A DNA stretch of 22,411 nt, taken from the NCBI GenBank assembly GCA_001689485.1, contig LUJQ01000037.1:24025-46435 (forward strand), in the 5' to 3' direction. This DNA is from Bacteroidales bacterium M6 (lineage in GTDB: Bacteria > Bacteroidota > Bacteroidia > Bacteroidales > Muribaculaceae). Shown here one piece after another: positions 1 to 8,099 of this stretch. Below the pieces are notes generated by a model, which was given only the letters and a program-made list of their open reading frames with translations, was not told the origin of the DNA and ran no database searches. Positions within the stretch are counted from its first letter, which is position 1; every line of letters begins with the position of its first letter. A program made the translations under genes and the position numbers.

Positions 1-404
1 CGTTGATTTTTTCTGTGATTTCCGCGCCTGTGAAATCATCCTTCACATCCGGTGCGACTTCGGCTATTGTTGCGAGGGCTTCGGCAAGCGCTGTTTCAAG
101 TTCGTTTAACGATGCTTTGGCATCAGCGTATGCCTTGTCTAAAGCGTTTTGGTCTTCAAAAACCTTTTGTGCGGCTTTTGCATCTTCCACAAGTTTTTCT
201 ATTCCGGCCTTTATGGCTTCAACGGGCGCCATCACTTCGTCATAATTCCCTGTCAGTGTCATATCGGCATATGCCGCTTCCACCGCAGCTTTGAGGTCGT
301 TGATTTTTTCTGTGATTTCCGCGCCTATGAAATCATCCTTCACATCCGGTGCGACTTCGGTTATGGTTACGCGGGCTTCGGCAAGAGCTGTTTCAAGGGC
401 GCTT
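1..404 (-). repeat. Tandem 297-bp coding repeat (99-residue unit)
   Basis: Bases 1 to about 107 match bases 298 to about 404 with only a few substitutions: the first 29 bases are identical and about six differences fall in the first 90. The offset is exactly 297 nt, so the frame is kept. The rest of the unit (about 108-297) has its second copy beyond the window edge. In the protein the repeated segment runs LETALAEA through VAPDVKDDF to ITEKIN. The close nucleotide match indicates a recent duplication or ongoing homogenisation inside the gene. Confidence 0.85.
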
Positions 405-1357
405 ATTTCTGTCATTGCTTTCCCATAGGCTGTAACCCCGTTTATAAGGGTTACGGCGGACGTTTCCTTACCCGGCATCGGTTCGACAACCAGTGCGTTG
501 TCGGTCGAGAATGTGGCGCTGTGTAGTTTGATTTCTGCTGATTCTGCCTTGAAGTCGACAGGGGCTGTGACATTGAATGTGATTACCGTCCCGTCATTGT
601 CGAAAATAACAGGCAGTGTGTTCATGGCCGTGGCGGTGAAGCACACTTCGTTACCTGTGGGAATCACCATGAGGGTCATCTGTTCGTTGCAACGTTCAGA
701 TTTGATAACCTCGTCGGAAGCGGTGAATCCTTCAGGCAGCGTTACGCTGAACTGGAAGCCACGGACATCGAAATTATTGTTTATTGCTACTGCCACCGAA
801 GTTGTGCCGCCGGGGTTGACGGTCAGTTCGCTGTCGGGAAGGTAGGCCCATATCTGCGACTGGTGCATGCTCACATCCGTCCCTTCGGCTTCGACATCGA
901 GTTTCACGGCTGTGTCGAATTTGCCCTCGCCGGGTTTGGTAAGTGTGGGATTTGTCAGCTCTATGCGGATGTTTTTATCGGTCAGACGGCCTTCCCTGAC
1001 CTTCACATAGAGGTTTACAACGGCTCCTTCCGAACCTGATATGGGTTTCATGTTGCCTGAAATCACCATTACGCGGCCGTTTTGGAAACTTAGCGAGTGC
1101 CCGGGGGTGAGACGTTCGGCAGCCTTTTCGGGATTTTTTGAAAATTCAAGTTCCGGGGGAAGCACCACGTCGAACTGGAATGCCTGTGCCGCTGCATCCT
1201 CGAGGTCGAGGAGTACGGGAACCGTCACCTCGTCGTAGGAGTCGATGGCGAACGGCTCGATATGGAATTTGTTTTGGGCAGAGATGCCTAATGAGGTGCA
1301 GACAAGTGCAGCCAGCATCATCAACCTCGCAACAAATGTTTGTTTGGTATGATTCAT
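1..1357 (-). CDS. Exported protein with two cohesin-like modules and helical repeats (3' end cut by window)
   Basis: An open frame of 452 codons runs from ATG 1357-1355 to the window edge without a stop. Residues 1-28 look like a signal peptide (hydrophobic MMLAALVCTSLG, cleavage near ISAQ). Two beta-rich modules follow, about residues 33-155 and 174-305. Each has the pattern of cohesin-type domains: alternating hydrophobic strands such as VTVPVLLDL, then a QF(D/S)V(V/T)LP strand (AFQFDVVLP at 59-67, GFQFSVTLP at 200-208). From residue 320 the protein is helical, Ala/Glu/Lys-rich, with a 99-residue repeat starting LETALAEA at 321 and again at 420. It lies 112 nt downstream of the giant dockerin-bearing gene on the same strand. 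Cohesins bind dockerins in known systems, so a role as partner or scaffold is inferred. The cohesin call is by eye; another Ig-like adhesin fold is possible. The C-terminus, and so any anchor or sorting signal, is outside the window. Confidence 0.8.
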   Translation of the reverse strand, partial: MNHTKQTFVARLMMLAALVCTSLGISAQNKFHIEPFAIDSYDEVTVPVLLDLEDAAAQAFQFDVVLPPELEFSKNPEKAAERLTPGHSLSFQNGRVMVISGNMKPISGSEGAVVNLYVKVREGRLTDKNIRIELTNPTLTKPGEGKFDTAVKLDVEAEGTDVSMHQSQIWAYLPDSELTVNPGGTTSVAVAINNNFDVRGFQFSVTLPEGFTASDEVIKSERCNEQMTLMVIPTGNEVCFTATAMNTLPVIFDNDGTVITFNVTAPVDFKAESAEIKLHSATFSTDNALVVEPMPGKETSAVTLINGVTAYGKAMTEISALETALAEARVTITEVAPDVKDDFIGAEITEKINDLKAAVEAAYADMTLTGNYDEVMAPVEAIKAGIEKLVEDAKAAQKVFEDQNALDKAYADAKASLNELETALAEALATIAEVAPDVKDDFTGAEITEKIN

Positions 1358-1410
1358 TGTTGTTTGAATAATCTTAGTTATTTCTTTGGAAAACTGGTTT
1401 TAAAATTCTT

Positions 1411-1448
1411 TCCTTAGGATTCCAGGCATTTTCCCGGAATCCTAAGGA
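1411..1448 (-). terminator. 13-bp hairpin between the two exported-protein genes
   Basis: The arms TCCTTAGGATTCC (1411-1423) and GGAATCCTAAGGA (1436-1448) are perfectly complementary around a 12-nt loop. The hairpin begins 22 nt past the stop codon of the 2010-residue gene and ends 54 nt before the start of the next gene. On the minus strand it is followed by AAGAATTTTAAAACC, only a weak U-tract. It may be a partial terminator that sets the ratio of the two proteins, or an mRNA-stabilising hairpin. Confidence 0.55.
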
Positions 1449-1469
1449 GTGAATTTCACATAGTATTCA

Positions 1470-4400
1470 TCATTTACGTATTTCCTTGGTTACTGTACCG
1501 TCAGACTTACGGATGATGTTTACACCACGTTGCAGGCGGTTGAGGGTCTGGCCTGCGGCGTTGTAGATTGTTTCCTTGACTTCGCGCAGGTTTTCGCGGA
1601 TGGAGTCAATCATAGATGTGCCGTTACCGCCTGTTCCCAGGAGTTTGTAGGTGCGTGCGGCCTTGGTGGCGAAGATTGCGTCTTCCACCGTGAGGTTGCC
1701 TTCACCTTCAACTTCTACATATACCACGGCTCCGTTCGAACCTTCGATTTCGGCATTCTCCATCGAGGCCAGGATTACACGTGTCGTCCCGTTGTTATCG
1801 AACGTGTGAAGCTCATGGCTGATGGCGCGTTCGCCTATGGTAATGTTCCTGATTGAAGAACCGGCGGGGAGTGTTAGGTCGAACTGGCCGGCCGCGAAGT
1901 CGTTGTTGTTTAACATCGTGACTGCGTAACGGCTTACACCGCCCTCTTCGCTTAAGAGTTCTGCGAAAATCGAACCGCCTCCGTTTGCTGTTGAACGACC
2001 CATTGCGAAACGTACTTCCGAAGGTTTGTAACCCATGGCGATATTTACCACGGCTGTTACGTCGCCGATGTTCAGGGCTTCGTTACCATCGATGTCGGCT
2101 GCGGTGGCCTTACGTTCCGATGCTGCGAAGAGTTCGTCAAACGATGCCTGTGTACCTACCCAGTTGAGAACCGATTGTGCGTCGGCAACGGTTACCTCGT
2201 TATCCTCGTCAACGTCACCGGCAAGGAAGGTGCTTTCACTGATGGTGTCAAGCAGCGCCTTGGCTTCGTTGATGATGTTGTCGGACTCTTCGATGAAACC
2301 GTCGAGTGTCTCGACTGTCTTTTCGATAGCATCATTGTTATACGATTCTACGATAGTGTTCGCACGTTCCTCAAGTTCGGCGTGTTTGTTATGTATTTCG
2401 TCGAGCTTGCTCGGGATAATGCGTTTGTCGGCAGGCAGGTCGGCCAATGCTTCGGGAATAGCATTCAGGCTGGTTATTACATCACGATTATATTTGTCGC
2501 GGAAATAACTGTCGGTTACAGACAGGGTGCTGTTTTCAAGCCAGTCAGGTATGGTTGAATCGGGAAGCAGTGTCGATTCGGCTGTTAGTGAATGTTTTTC
2601 CTTAGCCTCGTCGATAGCAGCTTTTGCACGTGCAACTGTTTCATCGATATATTCCAAAGACGACTCGTATTGTGCGGTGTAACCGAACCTGTCGAGGCGG
2701 TCCTTGAAAGCGTTGATTGCAGCGATGAGTTCATCATATTCTTTGATGAGTTCATCGTAGCGGGCATTGCTGGTGGCAATCTTTTCGGCTTCGGCTTTTG
2801 CAGCTTGGTCGGCAGCGGCGATTTCGGCCTGGAGTGCATCAACCTCACCGGCGATTCCGTTGAGCTGACGGGTGAGGTTATCCTGCTGGCTGAGAACACT
2901 GTTACCTTCCTGCCACTGGGCTTTCAGGTTTTCAACTTTCGTTGTAAGGTTGTCGTAGCTTCCGGCATATTTGTCCTGTACTGATTCCTCACATTCGCCG
3001 AGGAATGTCTTACCGGCTTCGATTTTGTTGATTACTTCCGCTGCGAGTTCGTCGAGGGCGGCACGTGCTGCATCGATGGCGGCTTTGTCGAGTTCGGCTT
3101 CGAGGGCATCGAGCTGGCTTTCGATTTCACCGGCACGTGCCTTGAATTCCTTGTTGCCGAGCTGTGCAAGCGCTTCTATAGCCTCGTTATCCCCTTCGGC
3201 TGCTTTGCCGTTGATAAGCGCCATGATGTCGTGAATCTCGTTGTCGATAGCTACCAGACGGTCGGCATCAATACCCGATTCGGGGTTGACTTTGGCATTG
3301 TTGTAGGCAACTTTTACACGCGACAGCTGTGTGTTGATAGCCTCGGTTTCGGCATTGCGTGCCGAGATGTAGGCATTGTCGATGCTTGTCTGTGCAAGTG
3401 TCTTGAGGTTCCCGATATAGGCGGAATTATCAGCAAGGGTGTTTTTAAGTTCTTCGACTTTGGCCTTGAAGGTGGCAACGGCTTCGGAAGCGTTGTTGAC
3501 TGCGGGGCTGTAATTTCCGGCAAATCCGTCCACATATGCGCGTAATTCCTCAAGCTGTTTGTCGAAATCGGCTGCATCATTGATGTAACCTTCGTAAAGG
3601 TTCTTGTTGGTCACATCGTTGTCGTGTGTCTGTTTTGCAGCGGCTACGGCAGCCTCGGCATCGGCCAGGAGTTTGTCAAGCTCTGTGGTGTAGCCCGACA
3701 GGCTGTTGACAAGCTCGCTTTCGGCAAGTGCGTCGTTGTTCAGTGTCTCGGCGCCTGTTGTGGCATCGGAGATTGCGGTTTCCGCAGCTTCCTTTGTTTC
3801 GGCTGTTGCGAATTCATAGCCTGCCAGTTCTTTCTTGAGCTGTGCGATTTTTTCGGTAGCGCCTTTATAATTGGCGTTCCATTGGATTATTGCCGCATTC
3901 TGGAGGTTGATCTGGCCGAGGGCGCTATCGAGCATGGTGGCGATAGCATCCATATCGATACCGATATTCTTGGCATCGGCTTTCAACTTGGCTGCGTCGT
4001 TAAACGATGCCTTGGCAAGCCCTGTGCCTGTCATAACTGCGGTTTCGTCGGTGATTCCGGCAGCATTCATTTTGGCGTCGGCATCCTGGATCGCGGTTTC
4101 GGTTCTGCCTGAAAGGGTTGCGTAATAGTCTTCGGCCACTGCGTCGACATCGGCTTTCAGCTTTTCAGCCTTGCTCTTCATTTCGGCGATGTAGTCGTTG
4201 GCTGTCTGGCGGAATGCGGCGAGTTCGGCATTATCGTCGGCAATGGGGGCGAACTTGCTTTCCTGGGTTTCGTCGGTGGGACGGGTGATTGTGGCTGTGA
4301 ACCATGCTTCTACCTCTGTCTTGAGGTCGCGGATCTGCTTCGAGTAGTCGAACAGGCCCTCGTTGGTGGTCAGGACGGGTTGCACGGCAGCCTTGTAACC

Positions 4401-7400
4401 GGGGTTTTTGAGGCCGTTGTAGTTGTCGAATGCCTTTACTGAAGATGTGTATGTGTTTTCAAGTACTTCGTAGAGTGCATCCCAGAGTTCTGCCTTGACC
4501 TCCTTGTTATGTGCAACTACATTGTCGCCGTATTTGGTTTCGAAGTCGGCCACTGTCTGTGCGGCTGTCTTCGCCAATTCGTCGAACAATTCGGTGAAGT
4601 TGCCTTCGGCAGCCTGCCCCTTCCCGTAGGCTGTCGCGGCTTCGGCATTGAGGTTATCGATGCTGCGGAGGATTTCACGGAGGGTTTCCACCGTGTCGGC
4701 TTTGTCGCCTACGAAGTCATGGCCTTCGTGGTCCACACCGTTGTCGATGTATCCTTCAACCGATGCGATAAGGTCGTTGATGGTGGCACGTGTGCTTTCT
4801 CCGGCCTTGATTGCTGCCTGGAGTGCCTCGTGGTTGGCGCGTATGGCTGCGGGCATATCGTTTGCTGCCTTGATGAGGCTGTCGAGCTGTGCCTGGAACA
4901 CTTCGTGGTTCTTCTTATCCTTCTGGTCGGCATTGGCTTCGCACATGCTGAAGTCCTCTTCATGAGCTTTGTCGATAGCGGCCACGAGTTTGTCATATTC
5001 TCCCTGTAGCTTGGCGATTTCGTCGTCATAATGCTTGGTGGCTGGTGCTACGGAGATATCGGCGTTGGCAGCTTTGGCTTTGTCGAGTGCGGCGGTGAAT
5101 GAGTTGTCGCCGGTCAGCCCGGTCAAATCGGTGTAGGCTTTGTGGTTGGCCTTCAGGGCATCGACAGTTGCCTGCAGCTTGTCCATAGCCTCCATGGCTT
5201 TTTTGATATCGGAGGTGCAGGTTGCAGCGGTCTTGTCGTCATTGACATTCCCTGCCTCGGTGGCAAGGGTGGTCATTGTGGCATCTATCTCGGTGAACAC
5301 AACTGTATCCTTGCCGGGATATTCGCCGTCGGCCTGTGCTTTCTTTACACCGTCAAGTTTCTTTTCGGCTACAGCGAAGTTGCCGGTTGCGACACTGTTG
5401 CAGTAGGCTGCGATTGTTGCGGCACATTGTGCGGCATAGTCATATGTAAGGTCGAGTGCTATGAACAGGTTATAGCATTCTTCGGGAGTGGTGTCGGTGG
5501 CTCGCGCTGCGGCATAATCGGTTGTGAATTTGTCGTAGGTGGCTTTAAGGGTCTTGTACGGGTCGGCGGCGATGAATTTTTCCCATGTGTTGGGATTGCC
5601 TTCGAGGCGTTCGAGCTTGTCCTTATATGCGTTTACCTTGTCGATTTCAGCTTTGAAGGCTTTGTCGAAATCACCTACCTTTTCAACAATGTCGGTCAGT
5701 TTGGCCGCGCTCTCTTTCAGAAGGTCGATGGCTGCCTGTATGTCGGTAGTGTCGATAACGGGGGTGTCGCCGGGTTTGGCCTCGTCGAGCTTGCCCTGGA
5801 GGGTTGCGATACCATCGTTGATTGCATCTATGTTCTGTTTGAATTTGCCTTTTACGAATTCGTTTTCGGGTATGGCATCGTCCAGGTTCTTTTTAAGCTG
5901 GTCGATGCTTGCCTGTGCGGCGATAATCGGGGCGCAGTCGTCGATATATTGCTTCAGATCTTCGATAGCGGCCTTGATGTCGGCATCGGCTTTGGCATAT
6001 GTTTCGGCGGTGAGGTCGGTTGCCTTGTAATGGTTGTCGATATCCTGACGCATTGCCGAGATTGCATCGGTAACGGCTTTCACCTTGCCGTCGTATTCAG
6101 CCTTGAATGAAGCGGGGACATTGACCCCGTCGATGGTTTCGTTAAGGGAGGTGTTGAGTGCTGCAACGGCTTCCAAAGCGGTGTTGTAGATGTCGTTGAG
6201 GGCGTCGGCAAACGCGTTTGCATCGTCAACCACATTCTGTAGGCCGGTCAGGGCGTCGGCAACTGCTGCCTTTGCTGCATCGAGTTTGCCTGCGGCACCT
6301 TCGATTTCAGTCCCGATACCGGCTTTGTCCTTGGCTTCGGCCACGATGTCCGACAGTTGGTTTTTCCATTCGGTTTTCTTGTCGGCGAACACATCGGTAT
6401 CCTTCAGCTCCCCGGTGATATTGTCGATTGCTTCCACAGCTTCGGCATGTTTGCCGGTAAGGTTGAGGATTTCGGCAGTATAAGCCTTGTAAGCCACATC
6501 GTCGGCCTTGTCATTGGCGATGGCTTCTGCAAGTTTGCCTGCATTTTCTGTAAGCTGTGCGAGAGTGTCGGCACATGCTTTCGAGGGATCGCCGTCCTTT
6601 GTCGGGTCAAGCAGTGTGGTGGAGCCTTCGAGGGCCTTCACCGAAGCTTCAAGCGCCTTGGTGTCGATGCCGAGTTGTGTCAGAGTGGCGTTGTTGCGGA
6701 AAGCAAGGTCGCTTTCTGCAACGTTTTCAAGCGATGCCGTGATTTCGCCTATAAGTTTGTTGAGTTCGGCGATACCGTCGTTAAAGCCTTTGATAGTGGC
6801 TTCGTTGGCAACCTTTATGTCGTAAGCCTCGTTTTCAGGGGCTACTTTTTCGTTAAATGCCTTTACATGTTCGGCATATGCGGCTATTTCCTTGGCAATC
6901 TTGTTGCCGGTGTAAGTGTCGTTGTCGGAATCGAAACCGTTTTCCTCATATATTTTTACCGACCCCTCACCTATTGCCTTGATGGCTGCGGCGATATCGG
7001 CAGCCTCCTTTAAGAGTGCTGCACGTTCTTCGGTCAGCTTCGTTGCCGGGTCGCGGAGTTCGGCAACGGCATCTACTTTGCCAAGTTGGGTGTTGAGGGC
7101 CTGTTTTGCGGCTTCAAAGTCAAAAACCAGTTCAAGTGTTTGGATACCGAATGAGAAAGCCTGTGAATTGTCGGCTGCAACCACAGTGATTACTGCGTCG
7201 CCTTTTGCGTCGAGGGTGAAACGGCCGTCGGTGATTGCTTTGCCGTTTACACTTACAGCGGCATTGACGGTGCCTGCAAGGGTGACGAGTTTGTAGTTGC
7301 CTTTTGGCAGTGCTTTCACCGTATTCGTGATTGTGCCGCCGAGAGGCGCTGAAATCAAGTCGCCGTCGATGGTCATATCACCACCGGTGACACCTGAAAA

Positions 7401-7502
7401 ACTCCAGCTGTCAGCTGCGGGAACATCAAGATTGATTGCCTCCATGACCTGTGCTACGGCCGGAGTAACCATCAGAAGGGGTAGAACGTACTTCTTTTGC
7501 AT
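1470..7502 (-). CDS. Giant exported helical protein with dockerin, cohesin-like module and T9SS-like tail (2010 aa)
   Basis: The start is ATG 7502-7500. A short signal peptide (MQKKYVLPLLMVTPAVAQ) leads into a beta-rich domain at about residues 22-125 (TIDGDLISAPLGG, NYKLVTLAGTV). Residues about 130-1755 are almost entirely predicted helix, rich in Ala, Glu, Asp and Lys, without obvious nucleotide-level repeats. Residues 1762-1825 are a two-repeat dockerin with Ca-loop positions D1763-D1765-D1767-T1771-D1774 and D1803-D1805-N1807-N1811-D1814. A cohesin-like module (about 1831-1960, AGQFDLTLPAG) shares its signature strand with the downstream protein. The last 47 residues (IYNAAGQTLNRLQRG, then GTVTKEIRK) resemble T9SS type A sorting domains. 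It should be exported and attached to or released from the cell surface. Its function is unknown; a filamentous spacer, adhesin or scaffold is inferred from length and domains. It is probably transcribed ahead of the gene ending at the window edge. Confidence 0.9.
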   Translation of the reverse strand: MQKKYVLPLLMVTPAVAQVMEAINLDVPAADSWSFSGVTGGDMTIDGDLISAPLGGTITNTVKALPKGNYKLVTLAGTVNAAVSVNGKAITDGRFTLDAKGDAVITVVAADNSQAFSFGIQTLELVFDFEAAKQALNTQLGKVDAVAELRDPATKLTEERAALLKEAADIAAAIKAIGEGSVKIYEENGFDSDNDTYTGNKIAKEIAAYAEHVKAFNEKVAPENEAYDIKVANEATIKGFNDGIAELNKLIGEITASLENVAESDLAFRNNATLTQLGIDTKALEASVKALEGSTTLLDPTKDGDPSKACADTLAQLTENAGKLAEAIANDKADDVAYKAYTAEILNLTGKHAEAVEAIDNITGELKDTDVFADKKTEWKNQLSDIVAEAKDKAGIGTEIEGAAGKLDAAKAAVADALTGLQNVVDDANAFADALNDIYNTALEAVAALNTSLNETIDGVNVPASFKAEYDGKVKAVTDAISAMRQDIDNHYKATDLTAETYAKADADIKAAIEDLKQYIDDCAPIIAAQASIDQLKKNLDDAIPENEFVKGKFKQNIDAINDGIATLQGKLDEAKPGDTPVIDTTDIQAAIDLLKESAAKLTDIVEKVGDFDKAFKAEIDKVNAYKDKLERLEGNPNTWEKFIAADPYKTLKATYDKFTTDYAAARATDTTPEECYNLFIALDLTYDYAAQCAATIAAYCNSVATGNFAVAEKKLDGVKKAQADGEYPGKDTVVFTEIDATMTTLATEAGNVNDDKTAATCTSDIKKAMEAMDKLQATVDALKANHKAYTDLTGLTGDNSFTAALDKAKAANADISVAPATKHYDDEIAKLQGEYDKLVAAIDKAHEEDFSMCEANADQKDKKNHEVFQAQLDSLIKAANDMPAAIRANHEALQAAIKAGESTRATINDLIASVEGYIDNGVDHEGHDFVGDKADTVETLREILRSIDNLNAEAATAYGKGQAAEGNFTELFDELAKTAAQTVADFETKYGDNVVAHNKEVKAELWDALYEVLENTYTSSVKAFDNYNGLKNPGYKAAVQPVLTTNEGLFDYSKQIRDLKTEVEAWFTATITRPTDETQESKFAPIADDNAELAAFRQTANDYIAEMKSKAEKLKADVDAVAEDYYATLSGRTETAIQDADAKMNAAGITDETAVMTGTGLAKASFNDAAKLKADAKNIGIDMDAIATMLDSALGQINLQNAAIIQWNANYKGATEKIAQLKKELAGYEFATAETKEAAETAISDATTGAETLNNDALAESELVNSLSGYTTELDKLLADAEAAVAAAKQTHDNDVTNKNLYEGYINDAADFDKQLEELRAYVDGFAGNYSPAVNNASEAVATFKAKVEELKNTLADNSAYIGNLKTLAQTSIDNAYISARNAETEAINTQLSRVKVAYNNAKVNPESGIDADRLVAIDNEIHDIMALINGKAAEGDNEAIEALAQLGNKEFKARAGEIESQLDALEAELDKAAIDAARAALDELAAEVINKIEAGKTFLGECEESVQDKYAGSYDNLTTKVENLKAQWQEGNSVLSQQDNLTRQLNGIAGEVDALQAEIAAADQAAKAEAEKIATSNARYDELIKEYDELIAAINAFKDRLDRFGYTAQYESSLEYIDETVARAKAAIDEAKEKHSLTAESTLLPDSTIPDWLENSTLSVTDSYFRDKYNRDVITSLNAIPEALADLPADKRIIPSKLDEIHNKHAELEERANTIVESYNNDAIEKTVETLDGFIEESDNIINEAKALLDTISESTFLAGDVDEDNEVTVADAQSVLNWVGTQASFDELFAASERKATAADIDGNEALNIGDVTAVVNIAMGYKPSEVRFAMGRSTANGGGSIFAELLSEEGGVSRYAVTMLNNNDFAAGQFDLTLPAGSSIRNITIGERAISHELHTFDNNGTTRVILASMENAEIEGSNGAVVYVEVEGEGNLTVEDAIFATKAARTYKLLGTGGNGTSMIDSIRENLREVKETIYNAAGQTLNRLQRGVNIIRKSDGTVTKEIRK
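2028..2219 (-). other. Dockerin type I domain-coding segment
   Basis: This encodes residues 1762-1825 of the giant protein. Both halves fit the dockerin Ca-binding loop (acidic or Asn at loop positions 1, 3, 5, 9 and 12, with Thr at 9 in repeat 1): GDVDEDNEVTVADA, then AADIDGNEALNIGD, each followed by a hydrophobic helix (QSVLNWVG, VTAVVNIAMGY). The linker between the repeats is about 19 residues. All expected ligand positions are filled, so calcium binding is likely. Binding to a cohesin is known for the family and not shown here. Confidence 0.85.
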
Positions 7503-7505
7503 GAT

Positions 7506-7652
7506 ATATGATAAAATTGATTAGAATTAGGCAGACCTAATCCGTGCTGCGGCATAGCTATGCCTATCATATACCTGCCTTAATGTGCTTATTTATAAAA
7601 CTCTAGTTAAAGATAATGTTTATGGCGCAGCTCGTAAAGGTGAATTAAGGCA
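7506..7652 (-). promoter_or_regulatory. Structured 5' leader of the giant gene
   Basis: Several complementary segments sit directly upstream of the ATG at 7502. ATATGATA (7506-7513) pairs with TATCATAT (7565-7572), enclosing ATTAGG/CCTAAT (7526-7531 with 7536-7541) and the perfect palindrome GGCATAGCTATGCC (7551-7564). Further out, TGCCTTAAT (7576-7584) pairs with ATTAAGGCA (7644-7652). The outer stem starts 3 nt from the start codon, so folding could affect translation initiation. This is a visual fold; no known riboswitch class was recognised. Confidence 0.4.
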
Positions 7653-7666
7653 AGCTGATAGTTGCA

Positions 7667-7674
7667 CAAAATTA
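7667..7674 (-). promoter_or_regulatory. Possible -7 element for the giant gene
   Basis: On the minus strand this reads TAATTTTG, matching the Bacteroidetes TAnnTTTG box. It would give a leader of about 155-160 nt containing the dyads described above. No TTTG at the expected 19-21 nt spacing was found upstream, so the call is weak. Confidence 0.3.
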
Positions 7675-7767
7675 AACAAAACTTCACAAATCACCCCCCC
7701 AATGGTTAAATATAGTTAAATGATATTTAACATCGTCAACTTTAACGTTTTATGCAAAATTTTCTTT

Positions 7768-7819
7768 AATAAACCTACCCCTGAAAGTCAAACAAAAAAC
7801 TTTCAGGGGTAGGTTTATT
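7768..7819. terminator. 21-bp perfect hairpin, probable bidirectional terminator
   Basis: The arms at 7768-7788 and 7799-7819 are perfectly complementary over 21 bp around a 10-nt A-rich loop. The GC-rich core is CCTACCCCTGAAAGT with its complement, and the stem ends are T-rich on both strands (TTTATTTG on plus, TTTATT on minus). It lies between the fucO-like gene and the giant gene, both on the minus strand, so it would stop read-through into the giant gene's leader. Confidence 0.65.
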
Positions 7820-7893
7820 TGTACAGGGAAGTCAGGGAAACTTCACTCCATGATTCATTCGAATATCCTTAGTTACCAATGACCGATATTTAT

Positions 7894-8081
7894 TTAAGTA
7901 AGTCATGAAAATTATTACGCATATAACATATTGTCAGGCTTTATATTCTCTGCGGCATCCTTTCGCCGCTTTTTATCCTCATCTTCAGTCGTGTAGTGAG
8001 CTACACTCCTTCATCTTCGGATAAAAATCGACTGAAAGTATGCTATCAGACAATATAAAATAATTTCCACGACTTACTTAA
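7894..8081. mobile_element. MITE-like or intergenic structured repeat element, 188 bp
   Basis: The terminal inverted repeats at 7894-7916 and 8059-8081 (23 bp each) match at 21 of 23 positions, begin TTAAGTAAGTC and end GACTTACTTAA. Inside are ATATTGTC/GACAATAT (7928-7935 with 8049-8056), a GCGGC/GCCGC hairpin followed by T5 (7952-7974), TTTTTATCC/GGATAAAAA (7970-7978 with 8019-8027), TTCAGTCG/CGACTGAA (7984-7991 with 8029-8036) and GTGTAG/CTACAC (7991-7996 with 8001-8006). Some pairings exclude each other. It encodes no protein. The size, terminal repeats and TTAA at both ends (possible target duplication) suit a non-autonomous transposable element. A REP-type terminator element or a small RNA locus are alternatives. 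Confidence 0.5.
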
Positions 8082-8099
8082 CACCGGCATTGCTGTTTA

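Larger units (their letters stand above)
7503..8099. other. 597-bp gene-free region between fucO-like gene and giant gene
   Basis: No convincing coding frame is present. Reading from the giant gene outward, the stretch holds a structured leader with several dyads (7506-7652), a possible promoter near 7667-7674, a run of seven C (7694-7700), a 21-bp perfect hairpin (7768-7819) and a 188-bp element with imperfect terminal inverted repeats (7894-8081) that ends 18 bp from the fucO-like stop codon. Apart from these it is AT-rich and unremarkable. Confidence 0.8.

Noticed and set aside
5142..6110. A 322-codon plus-strand open frame inside the giant gene, with several similar long frames
   Set aside because: It is the complement of a biased Ala/Glu/Lys/Asp-rich gene, Cys/Phe/Gly-rich in translation, with no recognisable domain. 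The minus-strand frame has a signal peptide, dockerin and sorting tail.
1470..7502. Cellulosome component
   Set aside because: The dockerin is convincing, but there is no glycoside hydrolase or carbohydrate-binding module in either protein or nearby, so a cellulose-degrading role is not supported.
7694..7700. C7 tract upstream of the giant gene as a phase-variation switch
   Set aside because: Seven C is short, and the promoter boxes around it are not secure enough to place the tract between them.
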